Source: a bacterium HR11
GTDB lineage: Bacteria > Acidobacteriota > HRBIN11
DNA length: 64,000 nt
Direction of reading: 5' to 3'
NCBI GenBank assembly: GCA_002898535.1
Contig: BEHN01000002.1
Coordinates: 186,001 to 250,000, forward strand
The notes under the pieces were generated by a model. That model had not been told where the DNA came from, did no database searches, and was given only the letters and a program-made list of their open reading frames with translations. Below are positions 1 to 10,300 of this stretch, piece after piece; within the stretch, counting starts at the first letter, position 1, and each line of letters begins with the position of its first letter. The translations under genes and the position numbers were made by a program.

Positions 1-132
1 CTCCTTCTGACGTTGGACGACGACCTGGGCCAGGGGGATCGCCAGACCGGCCAAGATGGCCAGAATCGTCGCCGTGACGATCAGCTCCAGAAGGGTCATC
101 CCGCGCGGGTCGGGTCGGTTCCGACAGGTCAT
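1..132 (-). CDS. type IV pilin-like / type II secretion pseudopilin, N-terminal part
   Basis: The gene starts at 132 on the minus strand and runs off the left edge, so only the first 44 codons are present. A GGGAGG ribosome site lies just upstream of the ATG. The product has a short charged leader ending in Arg-Gly, then MTLLELIVTATILAILAG, which is the class III (prepilin) signal: cleavage after Gly-11, N-methylation of Met-12, Glu-16 at the +5 position, followed by a hydrophobic helix. Such proteins are inserted in the inner membrane, cut by prepilin peptidase and assembled into a pilus or pseudopilus. A matching peptidase gene lies at 50633-51445. Whether this is a GspG/H-type pseudopilin or a pilus subunit cannot be told without the rest. 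Confidence 0.9.
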   Translation of the reverse strand, partial: MTCRNRPDPRGMTLLELIVTATILAILAGLAIPLAQVVVQRQKE

Positions 133-172
133 CGCCGTCCTCCCGGGGACGGGCCGGCGGTCGGGGCAGAGG

Positions 173-210
173 CAAGATACAAGATGCAGGATACAGGATG
201 CAAGACGCCG
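173..210. repeat. heptamer array CARGATR (forward)
   Basis: Five consecutive 7-base units (CAAGATA, CAAGATG, CAGGATA, CAGGATG, CAAGACG). The inverted partner is at 452-482. Other copies of the same family lie at 37721-37752, 59581-59622 and 59872-59906. Confidence 0.9.
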
Positions 211-336
211 GATGACGGTCCCAGGTGCCGGGTACCGGGTACGAGGAAACGTCTGTCCCGCGTCGGTCCTACGTTCCCACGACCTTCATCGGGATGAAAT
301 CCCTTGGAGCCGCCTCATGGGTCCGCCCTCCGGCAT

Positions 337-1941
<1,605 letters not shown>

Positions 1942-1977
1942 GCGGGCAGTAAGGCAGGGTGTTGGGAGGCCTTACCC

Positions 1978-2451
1978 GTGGGGACATTTCGGTATCCCAT
2001 CGTGCTGTACAGTCCGGATCGTTCCCGGTCGGTCGCCATCGAGGCCCTGGTCGATACGGGGGCGACCTACACGTGGGTCCCGGCCCCGGTCCTGCAGGGT
2101 CTGGGTCATCAGCCGTCCTTTCGCCAACGCCTGCGGTTGGCGGACGGGACCGTCATCGAACGGGACGGGACCGAGGTCGTCGTCGAAATCGATGGGGCCC
2201 GGCGGACGACCATCATCATCTTTGGAGACCCCGGTTCGGAGGCCCTGCTGGGGGCCGTCACATTGGAACAGTTTTCCCTGGCGCCGGACCCCATCGCCCG
2301 GCGGTTGGTTCCCGTCGTGGCCCTGATGGCCGGTAATAAGGCAGTAGAGTCATTCGGCATTCGGCAGAAGCGAAGGGGGGAGTCGTGCGGGTCGTCGACT
2401 TGCGGAGCGATACGGTCACCCAGCCGACGCCCGAGATGCGACGGGCGATGA
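1978..2451 (+). CDS. retropepsin-like (clan AA) aspartic protease family protein
   Basis: The core (residues 1-115) resembles bacterial single-domain retropepsin-like proteins: the catalytic motif is D26-T-G in [14 protein letters not shown], followed by a flap-like region and the ALLGAVTLE segment that occupies the place of the second conserved hydrophobic-hydrophobic-Gly motif. These proteins are thought to act as dimers; their substrates are unknown. The start is GTG at 1978 behind GGGAGG. Homologues normally end shortly after the RLVP segment; here the frame continues through an octamer repeat (GGCAGTAGAG...) and overlaps the next gene by 67 bases, so the last 35 or so residues look like read-through into repeat and foreign-frame sequence. 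No stop exists at the expected position. Confidence 0.75.
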   Translation: MGTFRYPIVLYSPDRSRSVAIEALVDTGATYTWVPAPVLQGLGHQPSFRQRLRLADGTVIERDGTEVVVEIDGARRTTIIIFGDPGSEALLGAVTLEQFSLAPDPIARRLVPVVALMAGNKAVESFGIRQKRRGESCGSSTCGAIRSPSRRPRCDGR

Positions 2452-3428
2452 GCCTCGCCGAGGTCGGCGACGACGTCTTCGGCGAGGACCCGACGGTCCG
2501 CCGTCTGGAAGAGCGGGCGGCCGAGCTCCTCGGGAAAGAGGCCGCCCTGTTCCTGCCGTCGGGGACGATGGGGAACCAGGTCGCCCTGAAGGCCTGGACC
2601 CGGCCGGGGCAGGAGGTCATCCTCGACGCCCGGGCCCATATCGTCCTGTACGAGATGGCGGCGATGGCCGTCATCTCGGGCCTCCTGCCGAATCCCGTCC
2701 CGACCGAGGCGGGCCACTTCGGGGCGGCCGACGTGGCGGCCCGGGTCCGACCGCCGGTATACTACGTGGCCCCGACGGGCCTCGTGTCCGTCGAGAACAC
2801 CCATAACATGGCGGGCGGCACGATCTTTCCGCAGGACCGGCTGGCCGAGGTCTATGCGTTCTGCCGGTCGCGGGGCCTGCCCGTTCACATGGACGGGGCG
2901 CGGATTTTCAACGCCGCCGTCGCCCAGGGGATTCCAGCCCGGGCGATCGCCCAGTACGCCGACTCCGTCATGTTTTCCCTGTCCAAGGGCCTGGCCTGTC
3001 CCGTCGGGTCCGTCCTGTGCGGGCCGCGGGACTTCATCGAGGAGGCCCGCCGGGTCCGCAAGATGCTCGGGGGCGGCATGCGGCAGGCGGGCGTCCTGGC
3101 GGCCGCCGGTTTGGTCGCCTTGGACACGATGGTCGAGCGCCTGGCCGAGGACCACGCCCGGGCCCGGGCGCTGGCCGAGGGCCTGGCCGACCTGCCGGGC
3201 CTGCGGGTCGACCTGACCCGCGTGCAGACGAACATCGTCATCGTGGAAACGACGGGGCCCCTCAGGGCCGAGGCTTTATGCGAACGCCTGCGGACGCAGG
3301 GCGTCTTGGCCCTCCCCGTCGGGCCGGACCGCATCCGGATGGTCACGCACTATCACATCACGGACGAGGACGTCCGATACGTCTTAGACAGGTTTCGTGA
3401 CGCCGTGACGGCGGGACGGGGTCCGTAG
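2385..3428 (+). CDS. ltaE: L-threonine aldolase, PLP-dependent
   Basis: Splits L-threonine or allo-threonine to glycine and acetaldehyde with pyridoxal phosphate, in the cytoplasm. The 347-residue product shows the family signature [16 protein letters not shown] at the N-terminus, [30 protein letters not shown] and the PLP lysine K201 in [12 protein letters not shown]. The GTG start at 2385 follows a GGGGGGAG site; it lies inside the 3' end of the retropepsin gene in another frame. Length and motifs are complete, so the enzyme is probably active. Low-specificity activity toward related beta-hydroxy amino acids is usual in the family. Confidence 0.95.
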   Translation: MRVVDLRSDTVTQPTPEMRRAMSLAEVGDDVFGEDPTVRRLEERAAELLGKEAALFLPSGTMGNQVALKAWTRPGQEVILDARAHIVLYEMAAMAVISGLLPNPVPTEAGHFGAADVAARVRPPVYYVAPTGLVSVENTHNMAGGTIFPQDRLAEVYAFCRSRGLPVHMDGARIFNAAVAQGIPARAIAQYADSVMFSLSKGLACPVGSVLCGPRDFIEEARRVRKMLGGGMRQAGVLAAAGLVALDTMVERLAEDHARARALAEGLADLPGLRVDLTRVQTNIVIVETTGPLRAEALCERLRTQGVLALPVGPDRIRMVTHYHITDEDVRYVLDRFRDAVTAGRGP

Positions 3429-3467
3429 CCCTTCGGGAGTTCGGCCAGCGGGCCATCTTCATCCAAG

Positions 3468-3487
3468 CCCCGCTCGCCAGAGCGGGG
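3468..3487. repeat. CCCCGCTC palindrome, copy 1
   Basis: CCCCGCTCGCCAGAGCGGGG: 8-base arms around a 4-base loop, followed by a CGCCATTTTAACGG-like tail. Other copies are at 37876-37895, 41766-41785, 44287-44306, 51629-51648 (inverted), 59699-59718 and 61951-61972 (inverted). Confidence 0.9.
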
Positions 3488-3563
3488 CCGCCATTTTAAC
3501 GGGACGTCGTTATGGCGGGACGGGGTAACGACCACCGATTCAACTTATTACAGACGATTCGTC

Positions 3564-3599
3564 ATTCGCTGTTCGCTACTCGCTGTTCGCCATTCGCTG
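3564..3599. repeat. heptamer array RTTCGCY
   Basis: Five 7-base units (ATTCGCT, GTTCGCT, ACTCGCT, GTTCGCC, ATTCGCT) followed by a GGTCGGATCGGC tail. The same array and tail recur at 41847-41882. Confidence 0.85.
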
Positions 3600-3662
3600 A
3601 CTGGTCGGATCGGCATCGTCACGGCGTCACGAAACGTGAATCGTGAGACGGGAGGGGGGCCG

Positions 3663-4628
3663 ATGTCATCGGTAGAGCCCGACCTGAGCGGGAGTTCCGT
3701 CCTGGTCATCGACGACGCAGAAGCCGAACGCCGGCAGATCGTGCGGGTCTTGCGGGAGCAGGGCATTTTCTCGGCCTTTTACGAGGCTTCCGATGGCCTG
3801 ACGGGCTTCCGCCTCCTGGTCGAAAAGCGGCCGGATCTCGTCATTTGCGACCTCGTCATGCCCGAATGCGACGGCCTGACGTTCCTCAAGATGCGGCAGG
3901 TCCGACCCGAGGAGGACATCCGGTTGATCCCCATCCTGGTCCTGACGGCCATCGACAACCTCCAGGTCAAGACCTTAATGTTCGAGCTGGGGGCGCAGGA
4001 CTACATCATCAAGCCCATCGACCCGGCCGAGCTGGTCGCCCGCGTGAAGGTGCATCTGAAGATCCGAAAGCTTCAGGAGCAACTGATCCGCCAGAACCAG
4101 CTCCTGGAGCGGCTTTCGACTATCGACGGCCTGACAGGCCTTTACAACCGTCGGCACCTCCTGCGACTGTACGAGCAGGCCGTCGCCAATGCGATCCGCT
4201 ACCGACACGACCTCAGCGTGTGCATGATCGACATCGACCACTTCAAGGCCATCAACGACGCGCACGGCCACCTGGTGGGCGACCAGGTCCTTCAAGAGTT
4301 GGCCCGCCTGCTCCAGCAGTCGGTCCGGAAGGGGGACGTCGTGGGCCGCTACGGCGGGGAGGAGTTCCTGGTCGTCCTGTCCCACACGCCCCTGGCGGGG
4401 GCCCTGACCTGGGCCGAGCGGTTTCGCCAGACCGTCGAAACGCATGAGATACAGATCACCTCCGGTACCGTCGTGCGGGTCACCGTCAGCGTGGGCGTCG
4501 CCTCGTGGCCGGAAGCGCTGGTCGCGGAGCCATGGGACCTTCTCCGGTATGCCGATGCGGCCCTCTATGAGGCTAAGCGGGCGGGCCGCAACCGGGTCTG
4601 CGCCTACCGGGTCGGCGTAGGGACATAG
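3663..4628 (+). CDS. response regulator-diguanylate cyclase (REC-GGDEF)
   Basis: Makes cyclic di-GMP from GTP when its receiver domain is phosphorylated. Residues 10-130 form a REC domain with the acidic pair DD at 17-18, phospho-acceptor D63 in VICDLVMPE, and the conserved lysine in IIKP. A short coiled segment (133-152) leads to the GGDEF domain, with STIDGLTGLYNRRHL, the active-site motif GGEEF at 231-235 and an RKGD inhibitory site five residues before it, so product inhibition is expected. The ATG at 3663 is chosen because GGGAGGGGGG lies right upstream; a GTG at 3636 is possible but has no such site. No kinase partner lies nearby. Confidence 0.95.
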   Translation: MSSVEPDLSGSSVLVIDDAEAERRQIVRVLREQGIFSAFYEASDGLTGFRLLVEKRPDLVICDLVMPECDGLTFLKMRQVRPEEDIRLIPILVLTAIDNLQVKTLMFELGAQDYIIKPIDPAELVARVKVHLKIRKLQEQLIRQNQLLERLSTIDGLTGLYNRRHLLRLYEQAVANAIRYRHDLSVCMIDIDHFKAINDAHGHLVGDQVLQELARLLQQSVRKGDVVGRYGGEEFLVVLSHTPLAGALTWAERFRQTVETHEIQITSGTVVRVTVSVGVASWPEALVAEPWDLLRYADAALYEAKRAGRNRVCAYRVGVGT

Positions 4629-4806
4629 GGCGGCACGGCAGTCAGGCAGTCAGGCCGGGGGCCGTCCCGGGGCGTCCGCCTCAGGGGTGTCCCTGCTGAA
4701 ATGCTTACAAGTTTCATCTACTATAGCCACGCAGGGTCTCCCCCATCACCGTACTGCCCTACTGCCTTATCGCCTTACTGCCCTATGCCCTTTCCGGGAG
4801 GGGACG
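4629..4806. repeat. inverted octamer arrays bounding a gene spacer
   Basis: Directly after the stop codon come forward octamers (about 4629-4660, CGGCAGTC AGGCAGTC). Directly before the ribosome site of the next gene come reverse units (about 4747-4795, CTACTGCCT TACTGCCC). The two arrays can pair. The downstream array ends in CCCTTTCCGGGAGGGG, which supplies the Shine-Dalgarno sequence. Confidence 0.8.
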
Positions 4807-6198
4807 ATGCTGGAAAACTGGATGGCGGAACTGCAAGCCCGTGTCGAGGGGGAGGTCACGCGGGCGACGGACCTCCTGGCGGAGGTCTCGGAAGACTTCG
4901 GGCACATCGTGACGAAGACGCCGCAGTTCATCGTCCGGCCCCGCTCGACACGGGACGTCGCTGAGACGGTCCGATTCGCCGTCGAGAGGGGCCTTTCGGT
5001 CTCGACCCGGGCGACGGGTCACTCCGAGAGCGGCCAGTCTCTGAGTGACGGCGGCATCCTGCTGGACATCCGCACGCTCAACGCCGAGCTCCGCATCGAG
5101 CCGGCGGAGGGCTGGTTTGAGGCCTCGGCCGGCGTCCTCTGGCGGGACGTCCTGGAGGCCCTCAAGCCCCATCGTCTCATCCCGCCCGTCCTGACCAACA
5201 ACCTGAACACGACGGTCGGGGGGACCTGCTCGACGGCCGGCCTCGGGGTGGCGTCCTTCCGATACGGGACGCAGGCCGACCAGTGCCTGGCCGTCGAGGT
5301 CGTGACGGGGACCGGCGACATCGTCTGGTGCACGCCGGAAGAGAACGCCGAACTGTTCTATCACGTCCTCTGCGGCGTCGGCCAGTTCGGCATCATCACC
5401 CGCCTGCGCCATCGCCTGCGGTCTTGCCGGCCGATGGCCCGGACGTACTACCTGCTGTACGACGACCTGGGCCGCCTCATGGACGACCTCGTCGCCCTGA
5501 TGAGCGCCGACCGGGTCGACTACATCGAGTCCTGGGCCTCGCCGGCGCCCCAGGGGTTTCGGACGGTCCAGGGCCGCCGTCAGCCCTTTGCCGTCTGGCT
5601 GTATCCCCTGCATGTCACGGTCGAATTCGATCCCGAGCGGCCGCCGGACGATGCGGACTACCTGGCAGGGCTTCATTTCTACCGCCACGTCCACACCGAA
5701 GACCAGAGCGTCTACGACTTTGCCCTGCGGGTCGAGCCCCTGTTTGCCCTGTGGCGTCAGATCGGCTACTGGACGAACGCCCATCCCTGGATGGAAATCA
5801 TCCTGCCGTGGGCGACGGCACGGACGTATGTCGAGGCCGTCCTCCGGGACCTGCCGCCGGTCTTTCTGGGCGGCGGTCACATCCTGATCTGGCCCTCGCG
5901 GGGGCGCATCTCGAAGATGTCGATGTTCCGGGTCCCGGATAGTGATTGGGTCCTGGGGTTCGGCATCCTGCCGGGGATTCCCAGGCCGGCCCTGCCGGAG
6001 GCCCTTGACCTCATCCGACGGCTGAGCGGCCTGGCGCTTCAGATGGGTGCCACGCATTATCTCTCGGGGTGGGTCCCCTATGATAAGGACCAGTGGCGCC
6101 GCCACTTCGGCGACGCCTGGCCGAGGGTGTGCGCCCTCAAACGCAAGTACGACCCCCACGGGGTCCTGAATCCGGGATGGATTCCCTATGATAGGTAG
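4807..6198 (+). CDS. FAD-linked oxidase, cytokinin-dehydrogenase-like
   Basis: A 463-residue flavoprotein of the PCMH/VAO superfamily. The FAD domain (about residues 38-210) contains TRATGHSESGQS, where H72 sits in the GHS position that carries the covalent flavin in cytokinin dehydrogenases and berberine-bridge-like enzymes. The C-terminal half resembles the cytokinin-binding cap, and the terminal YDPHGVLNPGWIPY is the FAD-domain return segment typical of this family. No signal peptide is visible. The ATG at 4807 is preceded by GGGAGGGG. The natural substrate of bacterial members is usually unknown; the downstream aldolase-like gene shares the same kind of leader, suggesting joint expression. 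Sure of the fold, not of the substrate. Confidence 0.85.
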   Translation: MLENWMAELQARVEGEVTRATDLLAEVSEDFGHIVTKTPQFIVRPRSTRDVAETVRFAVERGLSVSTRATGHSESGQSLSDGGILLDIRTLNAELRIEPAEGWFEASAGVLWRDVLEALKPHRLIPPVLTNNLNTTVGGTCSTAGLGVASFRYGTQADQCLAVEVVTGTGDIVWCTPEENAELFYHVLCGVGQFGIITRLRHRLRSCRPMARTYYLLYDDLGRLMDDLVALMSADRVDYIESWASPAPQGFRTVQGRRQPFAVWLYPLHVTVEFDPERPPDDADYLAGLHFYRHVHTEDQSVYDFALRVEPLFALWRQIGYWTNAHPWMEIILPWATARTYVEAVLRDLPPVFLGGGHILIWPSRGRISKMSMFRVPDSDWVLGFGILPGIPRPALPEALDLIRRLSGLALQMGATHYLSGWVPYDKDQWRRHFGDAWPRVCALKRKYDPHGVLNPGWIPYDR

Positions 6199-6307
6199 AC
6201 AGGAAGGTAATATGGCGATAAGGCAGTAAGGGCATAAGGACCGAGCGTCGCGACCGATGGGCCCTTCCCCCCTACTGCCCCACTGCCCCTTTCCAGGAGG
6301 TGCGCCG

Positions 6308-6958
6308 ATGGACATCACGCATCCGCTGGTCCAAACCCTTCAGATTCAGCGTTTGATCGTGACCCTGCACACTTCCCACGTGTGGTCCGACTTTCTCACG
6401 CCCCTCCTGGACACGCTCCATGAGGCCGGCATCCGGTGTCTGCAAGTCCCGCCCCACGGGCCGGATGCCCTCCTGGAGCGGCTCCGGCAGGACGGCGCCT
6501 GGGTCTGGGGCGTCGGCCCCGTGACGACACCGGAACAACTGGAGAGTCCGTGGATCTCGGACGCCCACTTCGTGACCCTGGCGTACAGTCACCCGGCTTG
6601 GGCGGATTGGATGGCTCAAGAGCACCCGCCGGTCCTCTGGACCGGGGCGACGGTCTCTGAGTGCGCCGAGGGCATCCGCCTGGGCGCCATCGCCGTCCGG
6701 CTGTTCCCCGTCAGCGGTTGGGACGCCGTCCGGTGGATTACCCAGGTCCGCAAGCACTTTCCGAGTTGGTCGCTCATCCCGGCCGGGGGCGTGAACTTCA
6801 CGAACGCCCGGCGCTTCCTCGAGCTGGGCGTCTTGGCCCTGGAGGTCGACGACGCCCTCTTGGAGCCGCACCTCATTCAGGAACGCAACTGGTCGGCCCT
6901 GCACCATCACGTCCGGGAGTGGCTCCGCCACATCCAGAGCTTCCAGACGATTGCCTGA
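6308..6958 (+). CDS. KDPG/KHG aldolase-like protein lacking both catalytic residues
   Basis: The 216-residue product aligns along its length with the KDPG aldolase (Eda) TIM barrel: GIRCLQVPP, WGVGPVTTPEQL, ATVSECAEGIRLGA, VRLFPVSGWDAV and LIPAGGVN match the family's landmarks. But the general acid/base Glu of GIxxxEV is Q46, the Schiff-base Lys of (V/L)KxFPA is R131, and GAGTV reads GVGPV. With both catalytic residues changed, normal class I aldolase chemistry is not expected. The ATG at 6308 follows AGGAGG. It is next to the FAD-linked oxidase, behind a similar repeat leader. It may be a binding protein or a repurposed enzyme; the function is not known. Confidence 0.8.
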   Translation: MDITHPLVQTLQIQRLIVTLHTSHVWSDFLTPLLDTLHEAGIRCLQVPPHGPDALLERLRQDGAWVWGVGPVTTPEQLESPWISDAHFVTLAYSHPAWADWMAQEHPPVLWTGATVSECAEGIRLGAIAVRLFPVSGWDAVRWITQVRKHFPSWSLIPAGGVNFTNARRFLELGVLALEVDDALLEPHLIQERNWSALHHHVREWLRHIQSFQTIA

Positions 6959-7105
6959 TGAAGGCCAACCATTCGAAGGTCAGCAGACCAAGAGGACGGG
7001 CGCCGGGCCCCACCTTCCCCTCTTTTCTTCTTGCCTACCCGATGTGCGCATTGGGGGCGCTTGGCGACGCCTCCGCCGCCATGAACGTATTTCCCAACCT
7101 CCATT

Positions 7106-7173
7106 TCACCGCGGAGGCGCCGAGAACGTAGAGAAAGATCGAAGAAAGACCCTCGTCCTCTGCGCCTCGGCGG
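7106..7173. repeat. GAGGCGC-type palindromic dispersed repeat, copy 2
   Basis: Arms CACCGCGGAGGCGCCGAG and CTCTGCGCCTCGGCGGTGAG are complementary over most of their length. It matches copy 1 at 337-421. Confidence 0.8.
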
Positions 7174-7283
7174 TGAGTTTTGAAACAGGCTCTACTGAAA
7201 CGCGCACGTCGGGTTTGCCTCCTGGCCCCTCCCCTTCGGCCACTTCTCGACACAGGCGGCGACCTGCATCCCGTGGCGCAGAA

Positions 7284-7312
7284 TTGACAGCTTTGGGAAG
7301 ATTCTATAAGAT
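7284..7312 (+). promoter_or_regulatory. sigma-70-type promoter of the kinase-TPR gene
   Basis: TTGACA at 7284-7289, 17-base spacer, TAAGAT at 7307-7312. Transcription would begin about 50 bases before the chosen start codon at 7368. Confidence 0.65.
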
Positions 7313-7367
7313 TTTCACGGTTTCCTGGCCCTTCACGCCGATCCCTTGGCCCGGGGCAATCCTTAAG

Positions 7368-10300
7368 ATGCAGGCGGAAAAGGAAGACGAAATCCTCCGC
7401 CGAGCCCTCCGAGAGGGGCGCCTGACACCGGGTGAGGCCGAGCGACTTCGCATCGAGGCCGGAGCGTTTCGACGATTGGTCGAACGCCTGGGGCCTTCCG
7501 TGACCCTCCTGCTCGTCGCCCGGCGTCTGGACCCGCAAACCGTCCTCCCCTATCTGGACGACCCGGAGGCCGTCGCCCTCGTCCGGCGCCTCCAGGACTC
7601 CGCCCTGCTGGAAACGGATGCCGGCCCGCCATCGTCGCCGACTCGAACGCTCGGCGAAGCGGAGTCCTCCGAAGCGCCCCCGGTCGGCCCGGGCGTTTCG
7701 CAGATCACCCTCCCGGGCCTCGACCGGTACGTGATCCTCCAGAAACTCGCCCAGGGCGGGACGGCCACGGTCTTCAAGGCCCTCGACCCGCGTCTGAACC
7801 GGCCCGTCGCTCTGAAGGTCCTCTGGGGCGATACGGGCGGCCAGGTCCGGCGGATCCTCCGGGAAGCCCAGGCCCAGGCGAAGGTCGAACATGAAAACGT
7901 CTGCCGCGTATACGAGGTCGGCGAGGCCGGGGGCCTGCACTACATCGCCATGCAGTACATCGAGGGCTTCACGCTGGACCAGGTCCAGAAGCAGTTGACC
8001 CTCGAGCAGAAGGTCCGCCTCGTAAAGCGGGTCGCCGAGGCCCTCCATGCGGCCCACCGCCAGGGCCTCATCCATCGGGACATCAAGCCCAGCAACATCA
8101 TGGTCGAGCTCACGGAGGACGGCGACTGGCACCCCTATGTCCTGGACTTCGGCCTGGCCCGGGAGATTCATCCGTCCGAGGCGACGCTGACGCACGTCAT
8201 CGTCGGGACGCCCCAGTACATGGCGCCCGAGCAGGCCCGGGGCGAGGTCGAGCGGCTCGACCGCCGGACCGACGTCTACAGCCTCGGGGCGACCCTCTAT
8301 GAGCTCCTGGTCGGCCGGCCGCCCTTCGAGGGTTCGACGCCCGTCGAGGTCCTCATGCGGGTCCTGTCCGAGGAGCCGACGCCGCCCCGCAAGCTCGACC
8401 CTTCGATTCCCGTCGACCTGGAGACGATCGTCCTGAAGTGTCTGGAAAAAGATCCCCAGCGGCGTTACGAGTCGGCCCGGGCCCTGGCCGACGACCTGGG
8501 TCGGTACCTGGACGGCGAGCCCATCCTCGCCCGGCCGGCGGGATGGACCTACCGCCTCTGGAAGCGGGCCCGCAAGCACAAGGCCCTCCTCACGGCCGTC
8601 GGGGCCGTCCTTTTCGTGGTGACCGTCCTTCTGGCCCTGAACGTCCGCACCCAACTGCGGGCCCGCCGGCAGGCCGCCCTGGCCCAACGCCTGGGGCAGA
8701 CGGTCCAGGCCATCGAGGGCCTCATGCAGATGGCCTTCCTCTTGCCGCCCCATGACATCCGCCGGGAGAAGGCCCTCGTCATGGAACGCATCCGGGAAAT
8801 CGAGGGCTACCTCCGGGACCGGGACCCCATCTTCCGGGGGCCGGCCGCCTACGCCCTGGGCCGGGCGTATCTGGCCCTGCAGGACTACGACCGGGCCCGG
8901 ACGCTTCTTCAAACGGCCTGGGACGCCGAGTACCGGGAGCCGGCGGTCGCCTACGCCCTCGGCCTGACCCTGAGCCACCTGTACCGACGGGAACTGGAGG
9001 CCCTCGACCGCATCGGCGACCCCGACCTCCGGGAAGCGCGCCGGCGCGAGCTGGCCGAACGCTACCGGACGCCCATCTTGCAGTTCCTCCGACAGGGTCG
9101 GTCCGTCGAGCTGGCCGGTCCGGCCTACGTCGAGGCGCTGGTGGCTTTCTACGAGCGCCGCTACGACGAGGCCCTGACCCGGGTCCGGGCCGCCGCCGCT
9201 CAAAATCCCTGGCCTTACGAGGAACGCCTCCTGGAAGCCGAGGTCCTCCGGGACCGGGGCGTCGAGGCGGCCGAGCGGGGTCGGTACGACGAGGCCCAGG
9301 ACCTGTTCCGGCGGGCCGAGTCGGTCTACCGGGGCGTTCTGGAGATCGCCCGGAGCTTTCCGAGTGCTCACGGCGCCCTGTGCCGGCTGGCCGTCCACCG
9401 GCTCGACCTGGCCGTGAGAGCGGGCCAAGACCCCGAGCCCCCTTGGGAGGCGGGCCGGACCCTCTGCCAGCGAGCCTTGCAGGTCGACCCGGAGGATGCT
9501 TATACTTACGCCCGTCTGGCCGAACTTCATTGGCGATGGGCCCTGTATGAGTACCAGCACGGTCAGGACCCGTCGGCGACCTTGGAGGCGGCCCGCCGGG
9601 CCGCCGAGACGGTCATCCGCCTCCGACCCGACCAGGCCATCGGCTACGAGGTCCTCGGGGACGTGTACGAGATCCAGGGATCATATATGATGGCCTGGGG
9701 GATGGACGCCGGGCCGGCCTTCGAGAAGGCCCTGGAGAACTATCAGAAGGCCCTGCAGATCAGCCCGGACGCCGCCCACTACAACATGGTGGGGCTCATG
9801 TATGGGAACCTGCTCCAATACGAGTTGGAGCGGGGCCGCGCCCCGGCCGACCGGCTCCGTCGGGCCGCCGAGGCCTTTCAGATGGCCCTCCGCTTGAATC
9901 CAAGCCTCTATAACGCTTACAGCAACCTGGGGCGAGCTTACCGATTCTGGGGCGAGTCCGAACTCCGTCGGGGCCGGGACCCCACGACCTCCCTGGCCCA
10001 GGCCCTGGACGCCTATCGTCGATCCCTTCAAATCAACCCCAATCACATCGTCGCTTACTTCGGCCTCGGAAAGACCCATCAGCTTGTAGCCGAATACCGG
10101 ATGGCGACCTGCGCGTCCCCGGAAGAAGCCCTGCAGGCGTCCGTCGAGGCTTTCCGGGAAGCGCTCCGACGGGATGCCCGGTACATTTTCGCCCTGTATG
10201 AGTTGGGCCAGACCTTCGGGCTTCAGGCCCGCCACCAGATGACGCGCGGGCAGGACCCCTGGCCGACCGCCCGGCAGGCCCTTGAATTCCTGGACCGAGC

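Larger units (their letters stand above)
6959..7367. other. spacer with GAGGCGC repeat and kinase promoter
   Basis: No gene is supported. It holds the second copy of the GAGGCGC palindromic repeat (7106-7173) and the likely kinase promoter (7284-7312). The rest shows nothing recognisable. Confidence 0.7.

Noticed and set aside
6308-6958. Annotation as active KDPG aldolase (eda)
   Set aside because: Both catalytic residues are changed (Q46, R131), so only the fold can be claimed.
7035-9560. Long open frame of 841 codons on the minus strand opposite the kinase gene
   Set aside because: It is antisense to a kinase with full catalytic motifs; its product is Gly/Arg/Asp-rich without any domain. 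High GC with strong third-position bias creates such mirror frames. Similar mirror frames at 337-1815, 18396-19970, 26223-27791, 36148-37950, 42492-43937 and 48547-50655 were rejected for the same reason.
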